The notes under the pieces are model-generated. The model searched no databases. It was given only the letters and a program-made list of their open reading frames with translations, and was not told where the DNA came from. Shown one piece after another: positions 35,747 through 44,446 of a stretch of DNA of 64,000 bases. This DNA comes from Methanospirillum purgamenti (lineage in GTDB: Archaea > Halobacteriota > Methanomicrobia > Methanomicrobiales > Methanospirillaceae), in assembly GCF_018502485.1 (NCBI RefSeq), contig NZ_CP075546.1; one strand, 5' to 3'. Both the position numbers and the translations under genes were made by a program. The first letter of the stretch is position 1. Every line of letters begins with the position of its first letter.

Positions 35747-35920
35747 ATCTGCAGAACTTTTATTGCTAAATATGTTTAGTATTGAAATAATAGATTTTGG
35801 GATTTAGAATAGGAAGAGTACATTAAAATGACTTTTATTTAATTCTTGTATGAGATTATTTCTGAAATAGATAAGTAATATATGATATATAATACAGCAA
35901 TATGAAATTAGATATTGTAA
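35747..35920 (+). promoter_or_regulatory. AT-rich spacer before AAA-Mrr gene
   Basis: 174 bp, extremely AT-rich, with repeated TATATAAT-type stretches at about 35878-35893 (ATATATGATATATAATACAG), a plausible archaeal TATA box about 30-40 bases before the AAA gene ATG. So the AAA-Mrr gene could have its own promoter in addition to read-through from the upstream gene. Confidence 0.4.
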
Positions 35921-36789
35921 ATGATAAAACAAAATGTATTGCCAAATTTTGTAGGTAATGAAGAAACAAAAACAATATTTCAAGAAACCATTTCAAAATG
36001 CATTAAGGATAAAAGGGAATTCCCTCACACCTTGATAATTGGTTCCTCCGGGATGGGAAAAAATAAATTAGCAGAATTTATTTCTAGAGAAATTGGCGCA
36101 AATGTATTGGAATTAGATTGCAGTAATAGGAATATTAATTTAGTAAATAATTTATTGAAATTACCCGATAAGAGTATCCTTTTATTGGACAATATTCACC
36201 TTCTTCCTATTGAAATAATTCATAACGTTTTATTTAGGTTTATGGACGAAGGAAAGATTTATCTGAGATATCCTGACGGAAGAATTGAACCTTTCGACGT
36301 AGGGAAACGTATTACCATTCTTGGAACTACATCTGAATTCGAAAAAGTCCTACCACCCTTTATTAAACGATTTAATCTGATATTAGAAATTGATTCTTAT
36401 ACGCATGATAATATCTGTCAAATAATAAGAGATTTTTTAGCTCCAATTTCTTTATCTGAAGATGCAATAAGTATTCTTGCTAATACCACTCGATATAACC
36501 CCAGAATTGCGATTCAAAATGCAATGCTCGTTAAGAAATATGCTCAACAGAACACTGCTACAAAATTAGAATCTCAAGATATTGATAAAATTTTGCTAAG
36601 TAATAAAATTAACACGTATTATGCTCATATTATTACAGATTATATAAAGAATAACAACTTTCTCCAAAATGAAAAAGATAAGAGATTATGTCATTATGAG
36701 TCTCTGATTATTCAACTTCAATTGAATGGATTCATTGATTGCGAACAATTTTTAAACCTTCTCCAAAATGAATATTCTCAATCAGACTC
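35921..36789 (+). pseudogene. fragment 1: RuvB-like AAA+ ATPase part
   Basis: About 290 residues. Walker A GSSGMGKNKLA (41-51), Walker B ILLLDNIHLL (86-95), sensor 1 ITILGTTSE (131-139), arginine-finger-like PPFIKRF (145-151) and sensor 2 TRYNPRIAIQN (190-200) follow the order of RuvB. The Walker A threonine is Asn (K-N) and the Walker B glutamate is also Asn (D-N), so ATP binding may persist while hydrolysis may be weak. In the present genome the frame runs into the IS and stops at 36811 after adding ICHRLR, giving a 296-residue truncated protein. Confidence 0.85.
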
Positions 36790-38471
36790 CATATGTCATC
36801 GGTTAAGGTAAGGTGTAACACGAATAAAAATCTCAAATAATGATTAATCCTCACTTTAGAAGAGCAAACCTTATGATTTGAATATCAATTACTTTCACTT
36901 CAGACTACCCTCATGACACCCCAACCAGAAAAAAATGAGACGTCGCGAAAACATCGAATATTTCTTGATAGCCTAAGCTAGATAAATCGGTGAATTTTGA
37001 ATTATTTTCTACTTTTATGACTAATTATACAAGTTACTGGTATGAGTTTTTCTATTCCCATGAGAGGAGATAGCTCCTTCCACTATGGTCTCCCAGATCT
37101 CTCTCCAAGGCGTAGTTGTTCGAAGTCCCCGTTTTTTCTTTCCCAAATTCCGGAGTATCTGCTTTGCATTTTCCGCAAAAACGATGGCCCATGACCGCTT
37201 TTTCAGTCGTATAGCCATGGAAGGCTCTAAAATTTTCCGAGCAACCGCAAACAACTCCCGTGCAATAATAAGCCTAATAATAGGGATTCGGATGAAAATT
37301 TCAGTGATCGCATCATTTTTAGATTTGAGTCTACCCAACAGGTTTTCGCTCTTTGTTTCTCGAAAAAGATTTTCGATATCCCACCTTGCTGCATACAGAA
37401 TTGCCACATCTCTTCCTGCAAGATCTTCTTCAGAAATATTCGTGAAGTAAGTAAGATATTGTTCTGTTTTTTCGTTATATATGGCAATAAATCTCATATC
37501 CAAGGATTTTTTAGTTTTCTTATTATTACTTGAGAAATACCTCACTGTAACGCTTGCATCGATATCAAGTCTATAGGATCTGACGATTTCAATGGCTTTC
37601 TGGATATCCTGGCCGATCATTTTCGTTCTCATTTTTTCGGGAATGTCTAAACCTACGGAAACCACTTCAGCCCTTGTGTTTGATTTTATTCTTGTAACAA
37701 AAGATCCGCCATAATCTCCTATTTTAGCAAAGACATCGAATTTAAAGAAACCTCGATCCATCAACAATAACATGCCATTTACCCAAGGTCCTATGCTGAG
37801 AGTTTTTGCATCATTGGTTTTCTCCGGGAAAAACTTTACAGAACAGGGGCCATTACATACTACACTCAACAATACAGAAACTTTAATCCCTGCCGATATT
37901 CTTCGTGTTCGTGTTGCTGGGTATTTATTTGCCAGAAATGAATGAACTCTCACGATTGTATTGTCCTTTATCAGTACATCATTAAAAGTTCGCAAATATC
38001 CCTTTAATTCAGTATTAACTCCTTTCATTTGATAGGAAATGTAATTCTCAAGACATTTGTCCACAAATGCAAGGGCTTCGTAACTGAACCGATCATAAAA
38101 ACTACTGTATACAACTTTTTTCTCTTGATCTACGATGGAATTGTAGATTCTGTGAAATTTGCTAATTGAAGGTTCTTCTTTTGAGTAAAAACCGAATATT
38201 AGTGTTAAAAGAAATTCTACGGGATATATTTTCCTGGAACGGATGATAAATCCGGAATCCACAGCCGCGCAGGCGATTTCTTGAAAAGAGATCAATTCGG
38301 TCAGTTTTTCGGCAAATTTGCGAGAATTTATGCCTAAATCTAGTTCCATGACCAATTTGCCGGGGAAGTATATAAACCAGACGTTTGGTACGCGTGAAAA
38401 TTTTAAAATTAGATCCGAAATATGGAAAAATGATTATGTAAAATGTGATATTCCTTAACCGATGACATATG
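36790..38471 (-). mobile_element. insertion sequence copy 2, IS4 family (ISH8-like)
   Basis: Same 1682-bp element as at 26286-27967: identical length, terminal repeats CATATGTCATCGGTTAAGG and transposase. Flanked by the 10-bp duplication AATCAGACTC (36780-36789 and 38472-38481). It interrupts the AAA-Mrr gene after the codon for the Asp of SQSD. The duplication is perfect and the copies differ by only one base as far as I compared, so the insertion is young. Confidence 0.96.
37021..38355 (-). CDS. IS4-family DDE transposase (copy 2)
   Basis: 444-residue transposase, the same as at 26517-27851 except Ile in place of Thr in KKRSWAIVF. Catalytic motifs IKDNTI, LMDRGFF and YAARWDIENLFRETK are intact. 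It is transcribed opposite to the gene it disrupts. Confidence 0.95.
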   Translation of the reverse strand: MVMELDLGINSRKFAEKLTELISFQEIACAAVDSGFIIRSRKIYPVEFLLTLIFGFYSKEEPSISKFHRIYNSIVDQEKKVVYSSFYDRFSYEALAFVDKCLENYISYQMKGVNTELKGYLRTFNDVLIKDNTIVRVHSFLANKYPATRTRRISAGIKVSVLLSVVCNGPCSVKFFPEKTNDAKTLSIGPWVNGMLLLMDRGFFKFDVFAKIGDYGGSFVTRIKSNTRAEVVSVGLDIPEKMRTKMIGQDIQKAIEIVRSYRLDIDASVTVRYFSSNNKKTKKSLDMRFIAIYNEKTEQYLTYFTNISEEDLAGRDVAILYAARWDIENLFRETKSENLLGRLKSKNDAITEIFIRIPIIRLIIARELFAVARKILEPSMAIRLKKRSWAIVFAENAKQILRNLGKKKRGLRTTTPWREIWETIVEGAISSHGNRKTHTSNLYN

Positions 38472-38481
38472 AATCAGACTC

Positions 38482-38578
38482 TTCTGAAAAATTAAAATTA
38501 GCATCAAAAATTAATCGATTAAATAGCATTTTCTTATCTTCCCTTAACAATATATTAACGGATTCTATTGAACCTAAT
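38482..38578 (+). pseudogene. fragment 2: linker of the AAA-Mrr gene
   Basis: 97 bp of the disrupted gene stranded between two insertion sequences. In the ancestral frame it encodes SEKLKLASKINRLNSIF followed by LSSLNNILTDSIEPN, an amphipathic helix and linker. This part resembles the ILxxTLxxDD..SLK segment that I recall preceding the conserved region of Mrr-type restriction proteins. It supports the fusion being ancestral. Confidence 0.75.
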
Positions 38579-40024
38579 GAGCCTGTCCAGTGAGTGAGAA
38601 TAAACTGGACAAAATCTTATCCTCTGATTTAGTCGTTTAACGAAATTCAATTTTTAGTAAGAAAATAATTTCAGCTGGCAGTTATTGTATGACGAAGTTG
38701 TCAAAACATCAATCCCTTAGGGGGATTATGTCAATTATGATGTCAAAAATCGATAGGCTTCGCTATTCAAATCCAACTGGATAATTAACGCCTGATTATA
38801 TGTATTGAGAAAAATTCTGAATATCAGGCTCTAATTTTAGTAATCTCGCCAATAATATTGTTTGATAAGATACAAACCTGAATGCCATGTAGAACTCTTT
38901 TGATCTTTGTTGCACCCACTTTACTGTGAAATGAAACATCCGCTTCATATGTGAGTGAGTTCTCTCACAATCACTTCTTGATTTATACTCGGCTTTAAAA
39001 TCTGCTTTTATAAGATTCTGGTTGCGAAGATACATCCCGACCTGTTTTTCTCTTCCATTATTATAGAGAAAAATGAGTTTATTCTCGATTGAATTATGGA
39101 TTTGTCCCCCTTTTTTCCATAATTTATTGACCCAATGATCAATTCTGTTTTCAGTTCCTTCTTTGTGAAAAACCGCATTTTTACCCATATCAATTAAAGG
39201 GTTGATATTGAAGATTTTCCAAAGACCGGCATGGATAAGGTAGGAATCATACCCGCCGTCGAGTTGAAGACTTTTCAACTCCGGGTTCATTCCACTGATT
39301 TTCTCTGCGAGGGGTAATGCATATTTATCATCACTATCTGTTCCACTGGAAAAAATCTCATACAGGGGGAAAGCATCCATATGAAATATATGCATTTTGT
39401 ACATTTTTGTTTCATAATGGGGGTTATATTTCGCATATCTATCGTATCTTGAAGTTTCAATTGGAGTGGAATCGATCATACCATGCCCATTGCGTATGAA
39501 CTTACAAGCGATGGAACCGTTCAATTCCATAATTTTCTTGAAACCATCCAATCCAAGGCGATTATAGGCAAAATCATGCAGAGTACTTGAACATGGAATC
39601 TGAAATACGCTTGAAGATATTTCCTTCATTTCCAAGGCTATACAATCTTCAGTGGTAAGTGAATTTACCACTGTTCGGTAAGTCTGTTTACGAAAAGCCA
39701 GCACTATAAGAAGTTTGAATAGCAAAATAGGAGGATATCTCCACGTTCGCCGGTGCGAGTAATCCAGATGTTTGTTTAATTCCATCTCAATTTGAGTGAA
39801 GTCAACACCAGCAAGTAAGGCTGTTATCGGCGTATAATCGCAGTGAGATTCAAATATGCCAAAATTGTCGGTCTTTCTTAGGACAGAAAGCATATGGGCC
39901 AGTTTTTACAGTATATATATGTTACGGACCATTCGGCATTCGACAATTGACGTAGGATGAGGTAAAAAGACCAAATATTGAATTTAAATAAGGTTATATG
40001 GTGGATACTTTACTGGACAGGCTC
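38579..40024 (-). mobile_element. insertion sequence, DDE type, 1446 bp
   Basis: Bounded by perfect 13-bp inverted repeats GAGCCTGTCCAGT and flanked by the 5-bp duplication CTAAT (38574-38578 and 40025-40029). One transposase on the minus strand. The 5-bp duplication and sequence set it apart from the two IS4-type elements. Family uncertain (IS5/IS1182/ISH3-like DDE_Tnp_1). It sits in the AAA-Mrr gene 97 bp downstream of copy 2. Confidence 0.93.
38796..39893 (-). CDS. DDE transposase
   Basis: 365-residue transposase. The N-terminal part is LDYSHRRTWRYPPILLFKLLIVLAFRKQTYRTVVNSL. Catalytic residues are likely in GHGMIDSTPIETSRYD, SLQLDGGYDSYLIH and YKSRSDCERTHSHMKRMF (D, D, E). Intact. A short inverted repeat (ATAG/CTAT around 38752-38767) lies just past the stop. 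Confidence 0.9.
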   Translation of the reverse strand: MLSVLRKTDNFGIFESHCDYTPITALLAGVDFTQIEMELNKHLDYSHRRTWRYPPILLFKLLIVLAFRKQTYRTVVNSLTTEDCIALEMKEISSSVFQIPCSSTLHDFAYNRLGLDGFKKIMELNGSIACKFIRNGHGMIDSTPIETSRYDRYAKYNPHYETKMYKMHIFHMDAFPLYEIFSSGTDSDDKYALPLAEKISGMNPELKSLQLDGGYDSYLIHAGLWKIFNINPLIDMGKNAVFHKEGTENRIDHWVNKLWKKGGQIHNSIENKLIFLYNNGREKQVGMYLRNQNLIKADFKAEYKSRSDCERTHSHMKRMFHFTVKWVQQRSKEFYMAFRFVSYQTILLARLLKLEPDIQNFSQYI

Positions 40025-40029
40025 CTAAT

Positions 40030-41079
40030 AATACTAATTTTTATTCGATGAAAGTGAAAAAAAATCAAAGCCCGACGCCAGAAATTATTAGTAAATATTA
40101 TGAAAATGTTATATCTAATACGAAATACCCCTCAATATTTCCAAAAAATACTATTTCTGAATATTTACCTGAAACACGGATGATAATTGTTGATTATGAA
40201 TTACCTAACATCTCTTGTATTCCAAGAATGAAGGAAATTAGTTATATTAAAAGTAAAAATGAATTTAAATGTAAATTATTTTCAGATCGAGAAATAGAGC
40301 CAATATATGACAATATTATTTATCAAATAGCTTTAAAGAGAATAATGGAAATATTCAATTTTGACACTATCAATGCAATAACTACCGTTTCATTTAATGG
40401 TTTTGTATGTTCTATTGATAGGTCAACAGGACATCAAATTTCACCCTTTATTCTCTCAATTCAAGTCTCCAAAGATGAATACACCTCAATTAACTTTAGT
40501 AATATTTCTCCAAAAGAGTGCTTTAAAAAATTAAAGGGTGTGGGAAGTTCTAAACTTTACACAATTACCCCAATCCCACCCATTGTCACCATTAATAAAA
40601 AAGATCCTCGGTTCATAGAATCATATAACGTCGCCAATTCAATTAATGAAGGCGATAACCTTGCGATTATGGATTGGCAAGATTTTGAGCACCTAATCCG
40701 TGAAATTTTTGAAACTGAATTTGCTTCGAGTGGTAGTGAAGTTAAAGTAACACAATCAAGTCGTGATGGTGGAGTGGATGCAATTGTTTTTGATCCCGAC
40801 CCAATCCGTGGTGGAAAAATTATCATTCAAGCGAAAAGATACATCAATACTGTTGGAGTGTCTGCAGTAAGAGATCTTTATGGAACAATCTTAAATGAGG
40901 GAGCAAATAAGGGTATCCTTGTCACAACATCAGATTATGGACCTGATGCTTATAAATTTGCAAAAAATAAACCCATCTCCCTCCTTAATGGCTCAAATTT
41001 ACTTCATCTATTACAAAAACATGGGCATAAAGCATGTATTGACATTAAAGCTGCAAGAGATGCATTTTCAAATACTTAA
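40030..41079 (+). pseudogene. fragment 3: Mrr-type restriction endonuclease part
   Basis: The ancestral frame enters at 40030 (NTNFYS) and meets an ATG at 40048, so a 343-residue fragment could still be translated. Its N-terminal half (TPEIISKYYENVISNTKYPSIFP, MIIVDYELPNISCIPRMKEISYIKS) is the conserved region seen in Mrr-type restriction proteins of other prokaryotes. The nuclease domain has DWQDFEHLIREIFETEF, D244 in SRDGGVDAIVFDP, the Q-x-K motif IIIQAKRY (K263), and GILVTTSDYGPDAYKFA, all Mrr hallmarks. The catalytic residues are complete. Confidence 0.85.
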
Positions 41080-41436
41080 CAAAACGGTAGATGATCGCTT
41101 CCCGAATAGACCAGGGGTTTTTTGGTTACTCTAAAATTTCCTCCTGGACTGTATTATTATCATACATAATGTGCCTAGCTAGTATCCAATAATGGTGTAC
41201 TCACTCTTTTCTATGAACGGCATTACAAAATGGATTGCACCGTATTGGCATGATAATTCTAAAAAATGGTGTAAATTTCATCCAAAAATTGGATTTTAAG
41301 ATTTCGATTTCTTTATTTAATATTATGATAAACTAACCAAGTAGGTGCGATGTTACTCATTTAAATTATCAGAAACATATCACATTGAACACTATACCTA
41401 AAAGTAGAATTTTTATTACTTTAGAGTGAATTTAAA
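41080..41436. other. gene-poor spacer after AAA-Mrr gene
   Basis: About 350 bp. A 28-codon frame at about 41213-41299 (ITKWIAPYWHDNSKKWCKFH) has no recognisable homology. No terminator or repeat is clear enough to list. Confidence 0.35.
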
Positions 41437-41613
41437 ATGGACAAACACGATTTTCTCCTAGCCTCAATTGCAAGCATTTTCCCAGGATGGGGGCATATTT
41501 ACCTTGGGAATTACCTAAAAGGAATTTTCCTCTTCATATTCTTTGTTGGAATAGGGAATATCCCCGTAATTTTCAAGTCTATACCAACAGCCTTGATTCC
41601 CGCAAACACATAA
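41437..41613 (+). CDS. small TM2-like membrane protein, probably truncated
   Basis: 58 residues: MDKHDFLLASIASIFPGWGHIYLGNYLKGIFLFIFFVG and a short tail. The PGWGH-YLGN-KG-LF pattern is that of TM2/DUF5683-type small membrane proteins, which normally continue with a second hydrophobic helix. This one ends abruptly near the left side of the IS1634-type element, suggesting the insertion removed its C terminus. Not essential to other genes here. Confidence 0.5.
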   Translation: MDKHDFLLASIASIFPGWGHIYLGNYLKGIFLFIFFVGIGNIPVIFKSIPTALIPANT

Positions 41614-41722
41614 CGATATCATTTTAAATTGCAACTTGATCCTTCAAAAATCTGTTTTAATCAAAGCGAAACCTTTATCATCGTTACGTGTCAACATATA
41701 TGCATAACGAGGATCAATACTC

Positions 41723-43333
41723 ATGGTGGCAATAGTCTATCAAACTGACAAACGCTCAGGGATCACTTATGCCTATGAATCCATATCACACTGGGATAAG
41801 GAAAAGAAACAATCACGAGCCAAGCGGACCTTGATTGGACGAGTAGATACGATAACTGGAGAGATTGTCCCGACTGATGGGAGAAACCGAAAGAAACAAG
41901 ATGAAAAGGTACCTGCAAAACAGGGCCCGAAATCAGTATCGATAGCCCAGAGATCCTTTTTTGGGGCTACCTTCCTGTTGGATGAGATTGGTGAGCAACT
42001 GGGTATCACGAAGGATCTGAAACAGTGTTTTCCTGATACATACCTGCAAATCTTGTCCATCGCCTATTATCTGGTACTTGAAGATAGTACTCCCTTATAC
42101 CGTTTCGACAAATGGGGGATGCTTCACCGGCATCCGTACCGAAAAAACCTCGGTTCCCAGCGGATAAGTGAGTTGTTTGGAAGCATAACCGAAGAAGACA
42201 TACAAAAATTCTTCTCCCTTCAGGGAAAAAGACGGTGTGAAAATGAGTTCTGGGCTTATGATACAACAAGTCTGTCCAGTTACTCAGAAACGTAAAAACA
42301 AGTACAATTTGGCTTCAATAAAGAGCATGACCGATTACCTCAGTTGAATCTTGCCTTGGTGTTCGGAGAGGAGTCAAACCTGCCTTTCTACTATAGAAAA
42401 CTCGCAGGAAATATTCCGGATTCTAAAACAGTTCGTCGATTGCTGGAAGAATTAGATATTCACGGGTATTCAAAGGTAAAACTGGTTATGGACCGTGGAT
42501 TCTACAGCGAAGATAACATCAACGATTTGTACAGAAATCATGTAAAATTCCTTATTTCCGTAAAAATGTCGCTTGCTTTCATCCGAAAAGAATTAGATCC
42601 CATATATGATTATATTCAGGGTTTCGAGAATTTCAACGATAAATATGGGTTGTATTGCTCTACCGTACGGACCGTATGGCATTATTCACAGGAACGTCCG
42701 TATAAAGGAGAAATCCTCCAGGAAGAGCGTCGTCTGTATATCCACTATTATTACAATATTGAGAAAGCAGCTGAAGACAAGATGGCTTTTGATCGAAAAA
42801 TATACGCCTTGAAGCAGGAACTGGAAATGGATAATCGCATTCCTGAACATGAAAAACTCTACCAGAAGTACTTCATCTGCAAAACAACATCGAAACGGGG
42901 AACTAAAGCAACCGTGAATGAAGAAGCAGTCAAAAATGCAAAGAGATTTTTTGGGTTTTTTTCTCTGATCACGAATGAGACTATGGATGCTGTCACCGCT
43001 CTCGAAATCTACCGAAATAAGGATGTTGTGGAAAAGGCATTCGGAAATCTCAAGGAGCGACTAAATATGCGTAGATCATTGGTTTCATCGGAAAAGAGTC
43101 TTGATGGGAAGTTGTGTGTCCAGTTTGTAGCATTGATTTACCTGTCGTATATTAAAAAACAAATGCAGGTTACCGATCTTCTCAAAAAATACACTCTGCC
43201 AAGCCTGTTAGATAAACTTGATGTCATTGAGTGCTTCCACCAGCCGGGAAGAACCCTCCAGGTTGGAGAAATTCTTGATGAACAAAAGCGGTTGTATCAT
43301 GAGCTGGGGGTAAGGCCGCCGAGCTCGTTATGA
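41723..43333 (+). pseudogene. IS1634-type transposase with in-frame nonsense codon
   Basis: One 536-codon frame interrupted only by a TAA at 42293-42295; both halves are in the same frame. The N-terminal half has VYQTDKRSGITYAYESISHWDKEKKQSRAKR and FWAYDTTSLSSYSET. The C-terminal half has KLVMDRGFYSEDNIND and EIYRNKDVVEKAFGNLKERL, as in IS1634/IS1549-like transposases. The context SYSET-(stop)-KQVQFG suggests a Leu TTA to TAA change. No clear terminal repeats or target duplication; CATAACGA occurs at 41608 and as a complement at 43326-43333, which may mark the ends. Confidence 0.8.
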
Positions 43334-43351
43334 AAGCTGGGACTACAGGAT

Positions 43352-43826
43352 TCATGGTTTCCAAACTGTTAGCCAGGAAATCCGTTCATAATCAGAGTCA
43401 TTGGTTGCTATATGTAATATTTGATTATACGAAGCAGAAGCTACAATTGCTGCATCTGCTGCCATAAGCCCGTATTTTTTGATGTTTTCCATTTGTAGTG
43501 AGAACACATCGGCATTATCTTCCAATATTATCATTTCACAGGATAAAATTGCATCAAATATTTCAAAGGTCCTGGTAAGTTTTTGAATAATTGATGGATC
43601 CTTTTTTATGAGATTTAGGGCTTGTTGGTGTGAATTTGCATTCCCATCCTCAATTACTTCAGCAATCATGAGTCGGTGAAGAAATTCGTGTCGGACCATG
43701 GGGGGAAGGCAAAGGTGAATTTTTTGGTTAATACTTCTGAGAAAGTTCTTCGCAGGCTGAGTAATAAAGAGGGTGCTTAAACGCCCAATAAATAAGTATA
43801 TTTGTATAGATTATTCCAGTAACCAT
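43352..43826 (-). pseudogene. VapC-type PIN toxin, frameshifted
   Basis: Start ATG 43826-43824 overlaps the VapB stop by one base (TGATG). It reads MVTGIIYTNILIYWAFKHPLYYSACEELSQKY then stops at TAA. The rest of the PIN domain continues in another frame: INQKIHLCLPPMVRHEFLHRLM...MIILEDNADVFSLQMENIKKYGLMAADAAIVASAS...HIATNDSDYERI to 43352. One base was lost or gained near 43728-43745. The first catalytic aspartate (DTNI in normal VapC) is also changed (YTNI). The later acidic residues remain. Two lesions make it inactive. Confidence 0.65.
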
Positions 43827-43993
43827 CAGGAAGTCAATTCAAAAATATCACTTTTAATGATCTTTTCAATAAGGTTAGAATCTTGAATCTTTATATGTCC
43901 ACATAATTTTCTAATTCGTTCATGTGATTCTTCACGTTCAATGGGATTAAGTGATGGATGATTTTGTGTCTGAATTGATTTAATTTCTGCCAT
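43826..43993 (-). CDS. VapB-like antitoxin, 55 residues
   Basis: Small gene immediately upstream of the PIN toxin remnant: MAEIKSIQTQNHPSLNPIE, REESHERIRKLCGHIKIQD and a C-terminal helix LIEKIIKSDIFELTS. The stop overlaps the toxin start (TGATG), the usual arrangement of VapBC operons. The frame is intact though its partner is broken. No family motif is clear at this length, so the assignment rests on context. Confidence 0.5.
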   Translation of the reverse strand: MAEIKSIQTQNHPSLNPIEREESHERIRKLCGHIKIQDSNLIEKIIKSDIFELTS

Positions 43994-44206
43994 GTTTCTT
44001 CTTCTGGGATCTTTTTATTGTGTCTCTTACAAACGAAATACCCATTTCTAGAATTATTGTGGTTTATTAATATGTATTAAGATAAACACAAGGATATATA
44101 TGGTATTCCAGAGTTTCCTCTCTAGAAAATTATCGTGGGGGAGTAGATTGGATCTGGGATAGGAAAAATGGTCATTAAATCAAATCCTATCAAAATATAC
44201 CCTTAA
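43994..44206. other. spacer upstream of antitoxin gene
   Basis: AT-rich 213-bp stretch. The vapB promoter probably lies at about 44015-44100 on the minus strand. No gene seen. Confidence 0.35.
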
Positions 44207-44446
44207 TTATGCTGTTATAGACTTGGCTTGAAAATCATATACATTGACCGAAAGACATGGTTCCAGGCATCGGCTTGTGATTTCAGATATTCTGTCCTGT
44301 ATCTCTTCTGATAAATATTCTTCACCACAAACCGGACAGATCATTGCCGGCACATGCCTGAAAAGGAAAGCCGCCCCATTCTTTTCAAATGCGACGGTTG
44401 TAAAACTATCAACTGTTACACCTTCATTACATTGAACGCATTTCAT
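44207..44446 (-). CDS. YgiT/MqsA-type zinc-finger antitoxin
   Basis: 79-residue antitoxin-like protein with two CxxC pairs, MKCVQCNEG and ICPVCGEEYL, the N-terminal zinc-binding domain of MqsA/YgiT. A short helix (SEEIQDRISEIT) follows, but the HTH of full MqsA is absent. It overlaps the upstream toxin-like gene by 4 bases (ATGA), as usual for DUF4258-YgiT pairs. Appears intact. Confidence 0.75.
   Translation of the reverse strand: MKCVQCNEGVTVDSFTTVAFEKNGAAFLFRHVPAMICPVCGEEYLSEEIQDRISEITSRCLEPCLSVNVYDFQAKSITA

Larger units (their letters stand above)
35921..41079 (+). pseudogene. RuvB-like AAA+ ATPase/Mrr nuclease fusion, split by two insertion sequences
   Basis: Deleting IS copy 2 (36790-38471) and the 1446-bp IS (38579-40024), each with one copy of its target duplication, joins 35921-36789, 38482-38578 and 40030-41079 into one open frame of 672 codons including the stop (2016 nt). 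The joined region reads SQSD-SSEKLKLASKINRLNSIF, then SIEPN-NTNFYSMKVKKNQSP with no stop or frame change. Domain order: AAA+ (1-285), linker (286-330), the conserved region of Mrr-type restriction proteins with YELP...IPRMKE (about 375-395), and Mrr nuclease (about 535-660). Expected role: DNA restriction coupled to ATP. It is disrupted, so the intact protein is not made. Confidence 0.85.

Noticed and set aside
42293..42295. Read-through of the transposase stop as a recoded amino acid
   Set aside because: The codon is TAA; pyrrolysine uses TAG and selenocysteine TGA, and no recoding element is seen. A nonsense mutation is simpler.
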